Assembly (NCBI GenBank): GCA_021372515.1
Contig: JAJFUG010000008.1
Location: 1-37,811 of the forward strand
DNA from: a bacterium
Lineage (GTDB): Bacteria; Gemmatimonadota; Glassbacteria; GWA2-58-10
Length of the DNA stretch: 37,811 nucleotides
Direction: 5' to 3'
The position numbers were made by a program, and so were the translations under genes. Of the stretch, positions 33,910 to 37,811 are shown piece by piece; position 1 is the first letter of the stretch, and each line of letters opens with the position of its first letter. The notes beneath the pieces are model-generated. The model ran no database searches and had not been told where the DNA came from. It saw only the letters and a program-made list of their open reading frames with translations.

Positions 33910-34095
33910 CCAGTTGCCTTTTTTGGGGTTAGACAGAAAGTGGATTAAGCCGGTCTGTTTATTGCAATCAATGCCACGGTGCGACCCGGACCGGTCTCAA
34001 CACCTTGAAACCTAACACTCTGGACAATAAACGCAAGATGATCGCTTCTCATTTCCGTAAAGACGGCTTGCACATTTGAGAAAAACGGAGGGGAA

Positions 34096-35886
34096 ATGGC
34101 GCGTATTCCGAGATGGTTGCCTGCACTGGCCCTGGGCATGCTGTTGGTCGCGTTGCAGAGCGCTCCGGCGGCGGCCGGCGAACTGAAAACTTTCAGCCGC
34201 GAGATCACCGCGCAGGACGACGAGTACACGATCGAGGTGGGCGGCACGCTCGACCCGGAGAATGTGGAGATCGTGATCGAGAACCTGGGCGACACCCCGG
34301 TGGCCGACCCGCGCCTGAGTATCAACGGCAATTACGACTGGTTCGACATCAACTCCATGGTGGCCGAGATCACCCGCGGCTGCACCACGGATGAGGAAAA
34401 GGCCCTGGCGATCTGGGAGTTCATCCTCTGGAAACGTTTCCAGCGCTCACCGGATGACCCGGCCTCCACCCACCCGGTGAAAGCGATGAACGGCTACGGC
34501 TACGGTATCTGCGGGCACGCCGCCTACTGGCTCAAGGCTTTCGCCACCGCGGCCGGGCTGCAGGCGCGGGTGCAGGAGATCTGGGGCCACACGGTGAACG
34601 AGGTGTTCTGGGACGGCAAATGGCATTTCCTGGACAGCAACGTGAAAGTCTACTACCTGTCGCGCGACAACCGCACCCTGGCCAGCCTGGCCGAGCTGGA
34701 GAAAGACCCCTGGCTGATCCAGCGCACGATCCACCCGCGCGACCCCTGGGTGCGCCAGGCCGACGCACCGGGACGGAACGAGGAGTTCGTGCGCTATATC
34801 GTCTCGGCCCGCGACAATTATGTGGACAACAGCTCCGACAGCACTATCGCCAAGCCCTACAACATGGCTTTCAGCCTGAAGCCGGGGATGAAAGTGACCC
34901 GCTGGTGGGAGCCCAGGCTGGGCAAGTTCGAGGGCCTCAAGGAGCGCGCCGAGGTGCCCACCCGCTACGCCAACGGCCAGATCGTCTGGGAGCCCGACCT
35001 GTCCAGGATCGACATGCTGGCCTACATCGACACGATAGACAACGTGACCACCAAATGGCACAAGGGCGGCCAGGGCCCGGCGATCCAGGTGAACTACCCG
35101 CAGGATGACCAGTACAGCCGTCCCTCGCGCGCCGGACTTCCCATCCAGAGCCCCTGGCCGGTGGTGGGGGGACGGTTCGCCTGCACTCTGCTCAAAGAGA
35201 ACGGCTGCTCGGCCGCGGTGTTCTTCGGCGAGCCGCAGTGGGGCGGCGGCAACCTCTACAGCTACCGCTGGGGCAGCGGCGCCGAGACCAACTCGTTCGA
35301 CCTGGACTACCTGATCACCAACGCCGCACCGCTCTACGACTACACGATCGGGTTCACCTTGGAGGCCAACGGCCGGGGCAAGAACCCCCGTCAGGCCGGA
35401 GTGGACTGGTTCCGCTCCGAAACCGACCTTCAGGTGGGACCCTACAGCATTCCGGCCCTGCACCTGGGGAAGAATGTGGTCAAGTACCACGATTCCACGA
35501 ACAGGGCCAAGAAAGTACGGATCACCCATGTCTGGCGCGAGAAGGACGACAACCACGCCCCGGCGCCGGTGAGCGCGGCGCTCTCGCCCAAGGAAGTGAA
35601 GTCCCTCACCCCGGTGCTCGAGTGGCAGGCCGCCACGGACCAGGACAGCGGCGACTCGGTGACCGACTACCAGGTGCTGGTCAGCCTGCGGCCCGACTGC
35701 CGCTGGCCCCTGTCCAACACGGTCTACCGCAATGTCGGCTCGGCGGACACGCACTGGCAGGTGCCGGCCAGTTTCCTGAACCCGGGCGCCACCTACTACT
35801 GGAAAGTCCGCTCGCGCGACAGCAAGGGCGCGATCAGCGACTGGAGCGCGGTGTTCTCGTTCAGCACCGCGGCCAAGGCCAAGTAG
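34096..35886 (+). CDS. Secreted transglutaminase-like protein with C-terminal FnIII-like domain
   Basis: This 596-residue exported protein has a signal peptide at about 1-27 (ending APAAAG). A transglutaminase-like papain-fold domain (about 85-200) shows the Cys-His-Asp triad: C139 in YGYGICGHAA, H165 in IWGHTVNEV and D180 in WHFLDSNV. Such domains act as proteases, amidases or cross-linkers; which one applies here is unknown. The long middle (about 230-490) is unassigned. The C-terminal part (about 495-590; PVLEWQAATDQDSGD, YYWKVRSRDSKGAISDW) looks like a fibronectin type III domain, often used for binding. GGAGGGG precedes the start. It is probably monocistronic, between a divergent promoter region and a terminator. 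Confidence 0.85.
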   Translation: MARIPRWLPALALGMLLVALQSAPAAAGELKTFSREITAQDDEYTIEVGGTLDPENVEIVIENLGDTPVADPRLSINGNYDWFDINSMVAEITRGCTTDEEKALAIWEFILWKRFQRSPDDPASTHPVKAMNGYGYGICGHAAYWLKAFATAAGLQARVQEIWGHTVNEVFWDGKWHFLDSNVKVYYLSRDNRTLASLAELEKDPWLIQRTIHPRDPWVRQADAPGRNEEFVRYIVSARDNYVDNSSDSTIAKPYNMAFSLKPGMKVTRWWEPRLGKFEGLKERAEVPTRYANGQIVWEPDLSRIDMLAYIDTIDNVTTKWHKGGQGPAIQVNYPQDDQYSRPSRAGLPIQSPWPVVGGRFACTLLKENGCSAAVFFGEPQWGGGNLYSYRWGSGAETNSFDLDYLITNAAPLYDYTIGFTLEANGRGKNPRQAGVDWFRSETDLQVGPYSIPALHLGKNVVKYHDSTNRAKKVRITHVWREKDDNHAPAPVSAALSPKEVKSLTPVLEWQAATDQDSGDSVTDYQVLVSLRPDCRWPLSNTVYRNVGSADTHWQVPASFLNPGATYYWKVRSRDSKGAISDWSAVFSFSTAAKAK

Positions 35887-35959
35887 GGGAAACGGTTTTC
35901 CGAAGGTGTGCGGCGCTCTGTACCACCGCAAGCACGTGACAGGTCCGGCCCCCCCGAAC

Positions 35960-36000
35960 AAAAAGGCCCCCGGAGGAGAACTCCGGGGGCCGTGCTTTTT
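35960..36000. terminator. Bidirectional rho-independent terminator
   Basis: GGCCCCCGGAG (35965-35975) pairs with CTCCGGGGGCC (35981-35991) around GAGAA. TTTTT follows on the plus strand (35996-36000) and AAAAA precedes it (35960-35964), giving a U-tract on the minus strand too. It serves the convergent transglutaminase-like and TPR genes. Confidence 0.9.
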
Positions 36001-36025
36001 CCATTCCAAATCGACTGCCGCTGTC

Positions 36026-36718
36026 TCAGCCTTTCTGGCCGGACTGCATGCGGGCCCGCACCTCGGCGCGGTGTTCCTTGATCAGCGGGGTGCGCGGGCT
36101 GTCCGGGTATTTTTCCACGATCTCGTCCATCACCTTGAGGGCCTCATCGGTCTGGCCGCCGACTTCCAGCGCACGGCTGAGGTCTCCCATCAGGATAACT
36201 TTCTCGTAATCGAAATGCGCAAGCCCCACGGCCTCGCGGTAGATCCCGGCGGCCGCGGCCGGGTCGCCCTGCTGCTCGGCCACAGCGGCCAGCCCCGCCA
36301 CACTGTTGAGCTTGAGCGGGTCGGAATTGCTGAGTTGCTTGCGCGCCTTCTCGAAACGCTCCTTGGCCTGGTCGTACTGGCCGGCCTTGTAGTAGGAATC
36401 GCCGGCAAAGAACAGGGCCTTGGCCGCGGAGGGCGTGCCCGAGTAATCATCGGCCACGCGGTCGAAATCCGTGGCGGCCACGGCGAAATTGCCGCCCATG
36501 TAAATGGACTCGGCCTTGAACAGCTCGAGCGAGGCCTCGGTGATCCGCTCGCTTCGGTAGTTCACGTACAGCCAGCTCCCGCCGACCAGCACCAGAAGGC
36601 CCACGGCGCCGAGGACGATCTTGAGCATGTTTTCTTTGAAAAAGTGGCCCGCTTCGAACGCGGCGGTGACAAAGGCGTCCTCTTTAAGCTCTTTTTTGGT
36701 GATCCGGCTCTTGCTCAT
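36026..36718 (-). CDS. YfgM/TPR_21-like membrane-anchored TPR protein
   Basis: This 230-residue protein has a charged cytoplasmic N-terminus (about 1-31), one membrane helix (about 32-53, IVLGAVGLLVLVGG) and an external TPR region (about 65-220) with GNFAVAATDFDRVADDY, ALFFAGDSYYKAGQYDQAKERFEKA and DEALKVMDEIVEKYPDSP. This layout matches the YfgM-like family (PF09976), anchored in the inner membrane and facing the periplasm, where E. coli YfgM works with SecYEG and periplasmic chaperones. The ribosome-binding site is AAGGAG ten bases before the start. It has its own promoter (36835-36863) and appears unrelated to the glycan genes. Confidence 0.82.
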   Translation of the reverse strand: MSKSRITKKELKEDAFVTAAFEAGHFFKENMLKIVLGAVGLLVLVGGSWLYVNYRSERITEASLELFKAESIYMGGNFAVAATDFDRVADDYSGTPSAAKALFFAGDSYYKAGQYDQAKERFEKARKQLSNSDPLKLNSVAGLAAVAEQQGDPAAAAGIYREAVGLAHFDYEKVILMGDLSRALEVGGQTDEALKVMDEIVEKYPDSPRTPLIKEHRAEVRARMQSGQKG

Positions 36719-36834
36719 CTAAGGCCTGCTCCTTCGCTCTGGGGCGGGTGTAGTAAAAGACAAACCCATGACAGCATGGAAGTTATGGCGATGACAAAAT
36801 ACGCGGGACAGCCGTGCCGGCCCGGATTTGGAAG

Positions 36835-36863
36835 AATATAACAGGAAAGGGTGCCCCTGGCAA
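36835..36863 (-). promoter_or_regulatory. Sigma-70-like promoter for the YfgM-like gene
   Basis: The minus strand has TTGCCA (36858-36863), a 17-base spacer and TATATT (36835-36840), each one mismatch from consensus. The leader to 36718 would be about 110 bases. Confidence 0.6.
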
Positions 36864-36903
36864 GGACATACGGACAATCCGGCGCCCCGGTTGCCGCCAC
36901 GGC

Positions 36904-37311
36904 TCAGAACGGGATGCTTTTCATCCGCTCGGACAGGAACGGGCCGTACTTGTGGTCCTCGGTGCGGATATGGTTGGTGATCCAGTCGTACAGGAAACTT
37001 TTTATCTCGAGGGCCAGCCCGGCGCTGTCCTTATCCAGGCGCTGACGGAAGTCTTTCACCCGGCGCTTGAACACCTCGTGCTCGGCCACCTGTGCGTCAA
37101 ACTCCGGGTAGCCGTGTTTTTTCATCAGGTGTTCCTCGCAGACAAAATGATAGAGCGTGTAGACATCCAGCTTGATCACGGAGTACTCGATATCCAGGGG
37201 CAGGTTGTCCTCGATCGCCTCGGAGAGTTCATCCAGCAGACGGAACAGCTCGATGTGCTGGGCGTCCAGCTCGCGGATGCCCACGCTGTAGGATTTTTCC
37301 CAACTGGACAT
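36904..37311 (-). CDS. Bacteriohemerythrin-like oxygen-binding protein
   Basis: This 135-residue cytoplasmic four-helix protein carries hemerythrin signatures: LDAQHIELF (H19), LYHFVCEEHLM (H55, E59), AEHEVFKRR (H78) and ITNHIRTEDHKY (H114, D119). These bind the di-iron centre used to carry or sense oxygen. In the third helix the canonical HxxxH reads QxxxH (Q74, H78), so one of the usual His ligands appears to be Gln. Length is normal for the family. The start at 37311 is well supported by GGGGGAGG; the frame stays open upstream to 37650, but that stretch contains the promoter and has no hemerythrin character. It is monocistronic by spacing and has its own promoter. Confidence 0.9.
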   Translation of the reverse strand: MSSWEKSYSVGIRELDAQHIELFRLLDELSEAIEDNLPLDIEYSVIKLDVYTLYHFVCEEHLMKKHGYPEFDAQVAEHEVFKRRVKDFRQRLDKDSAGLALEIKSFLYDWITNHIRTEDHKYGPFLSERMKSIPF

Positions 37312-37384
37312 GTTCACCTCCCCCCTTGCGGGTCCAATGTTCACTGATTCCCAGGGTCCGGATGTGAAAATGTCTCCCAGCTTG

Positions 37385-37413
37385 ATTATACATCGGATGG
37401 GTTGAGGCTGCAA
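37385..37413 (-). promoter_or_regulatory. Candidate promoter for the bacteriohemerythrin gene
   Basis: The minus strand has a perfect TATAAT (37385-37390), a 17-base spacer and TTGCAG (37408-37413). The leader to 37311 would be about 65 bases. The -10 is strong and the -35 moderate. Confidence 0.5.
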
Positions 37414-37508
37414 TCGATTATCCCGAAAATACATCACATTGGGTTGGTGTTGTGAGGCATATGAATGACGGCGCTCTCCGGCGCCCGTTCGTGGCAGGGA
37501 CGTATCAT

Positions 37509-37538
37509 TTGACAGTCGCGGCCGGGCCCTGTTATTAT
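37509..37538 (+). promoter_or_regulatory. Sigma-70-like promoter for the right-edge lipoprotein gene
   Basis: A perfect TTGACA (37509-37514), an 18-base spacer and TATTAT (37533-37538). It stands about 30 bases before the lipoprotein start at 37569 and is one of the best promoter matches in the window. Confidence 0.65.
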
Positions 37539-37568
37539 TTTCGCTGAAACCGTTCCCTGGAGCCTGCC

Positions 37569-37811
37569 ATGCCCAGAGTCTTTCTCGCCCTGCTCCTTCT
37601 GTCCTCCGCCTGCGGCCGCGGCGCCGGTCCGATACAGTTATGCAACTCACCCAGGAGCCAGATGACGTCTACTGGTTTGTCCTGTATGACTCCAGCGCCT
37701 ATTACTCACGGTACATCGAGCCGGTGGACAGGCGCTATATCCTGGAGCGACACGCCGTGTTTGGTGGTCCCACGCCACCCGACAGCCTGGATCACGCGGG
37801 GATCAATTTCG
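37569..37811 (+). CDS. Lipoprotein gene with apparent frameshift (3' end outside window)
   Basis: The ATG at 37569, with GGAG six bases upstream and a strong promoter, starts a lipoprotein signal peptide (MPRVFLALLLLSSACG, lipobox cysteine at residue 15). Shortly after the cysteine the protein-like sequence continues in another frame. From about 37628 the frame reading SDTVMQLTQEPDDVYWF and then VDRRYILERHAVFGG to the window end has natural composition and GC-rich third positions. The frame of the signal peptide instead turns Ser/Thr/Cys-rich. One extra G in the GGT at about 37625-37627 would join the two. Either a base is missing from the assembly or the gene is disrupted. The product is not recognised. 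Confidence 0.6.
   Translation, partial: MPRVFLALLLLSSACGRGAGPIQLCNSPRSQMTSTGLSCMTPAPITHGTSSRWTGAISWSDTPCLVVPRHPTAWITRGSIS

Noticed and set aside
33940-33980. Sigma-54-like TGGCAT...TTGCA on the minus strand between the unknown secreted gene and the transglutaminase-like gene.
   Set aside because: Only three bases separate the two elements instead of five, so the spacing is incompatible with sigma-54.
37312-37650. An N-terminal extension of the bacteriohemerythrin up to 37650.
   Set aside because: The stretch overlaps both divergent promoters, has no domain, and the start at 37311 has a strong Shine-Dalgarno sequence and normal family length.
1-37811. tRNA or rRNA genes, CRISPR arrays, transposase or integrase genes, and phage genes.
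   Set aside because: I saw no cloverleaf-like sequence, direct-repeat array or recombinase motif on either strand. This was by eye only.

Overview
This window is GC-rich, gene-dense bacterial DNA with short AT-rich islands at its promoters. A TonB-dependent receptor, several lipobox signal peptides, a YfgM-like anchored TPR protein and LuxI-like acyltransferases point to a Gram-negative, double-membraned organism. The many secreted, glycosidase-like proteins of unfamiliar type suggest an uncultivated polysaccharide-degrading lineage, perhaps in the FCB or Latescibacteria/Glassbacteria area. That placement is an impression of gene content; no rRNA or other phylogenetic marker is present.

Layout. 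(1) Positions 1-8117, all minus strand, form a tightly packed signalling operon: TonB receptor, orphan periplasmic substrate-binding protein, histidine kinase, single-domain receiver, receiver-HD-GYP protein, B12-binding radical SAM enzyme and a class I methyltransferase cut by the window edge. An HTH-receiver regulator (8217-8819) lies just upstream. (2) Positions 9123-11816, plus strand, hold two tandem paralogues that each fuse a degenerate receiver domain to a LuxI/FeeM-type N-acyltransferase domain. (3) Positions 12264-27604 are a glycan-processing block. A DUF5107-TPR protein (plus strand) converges on six secreted or lipoprotein genes (minus strand): three tandem paralogues of an unrecognised glycosidase-like family, a DUF4832-type protein, a GH74-like Asp-box propeller protein and a GH42-like protein. 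(4) Positions 27996-33909 carry a two-domain esterase, a GIY-YIG-like protein, a secreted Gfo/Idh/MocA protein, a secreted amidohydrolase and an unknown secreted protein. (5) Positions 34096-37811 carry a secreted transglutaminase-like protein, a membrane-anchored TPR protein, a bacteriohemerythrin and the start of a lipoprotein gene with an apparent frameshift.

How the genes may work together. The left operon looks like ligand uptake and sensing (receptor, binding protein, kinase) feeding phosphotransfer to a receiver and a c-di-GMP phosphodiesterase, with a cobalamin/SAM enzyme pair translationally coupled to it. The tandem acyltransferases probably make an N-acyl signal or lipid; they are the most unusual part of the window. 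Both copies carry Glu where a receiver has its phosphorylated Asp. The right half reads as extracytoplasmic breakdown of a decorated glycan (glycosidase-like, esterase, oxidoreductase and amidohydrolase proteins), without SusC/SusD or a sugar ABC transporter in view. Functions are read from motifs by eye; no database search was run.
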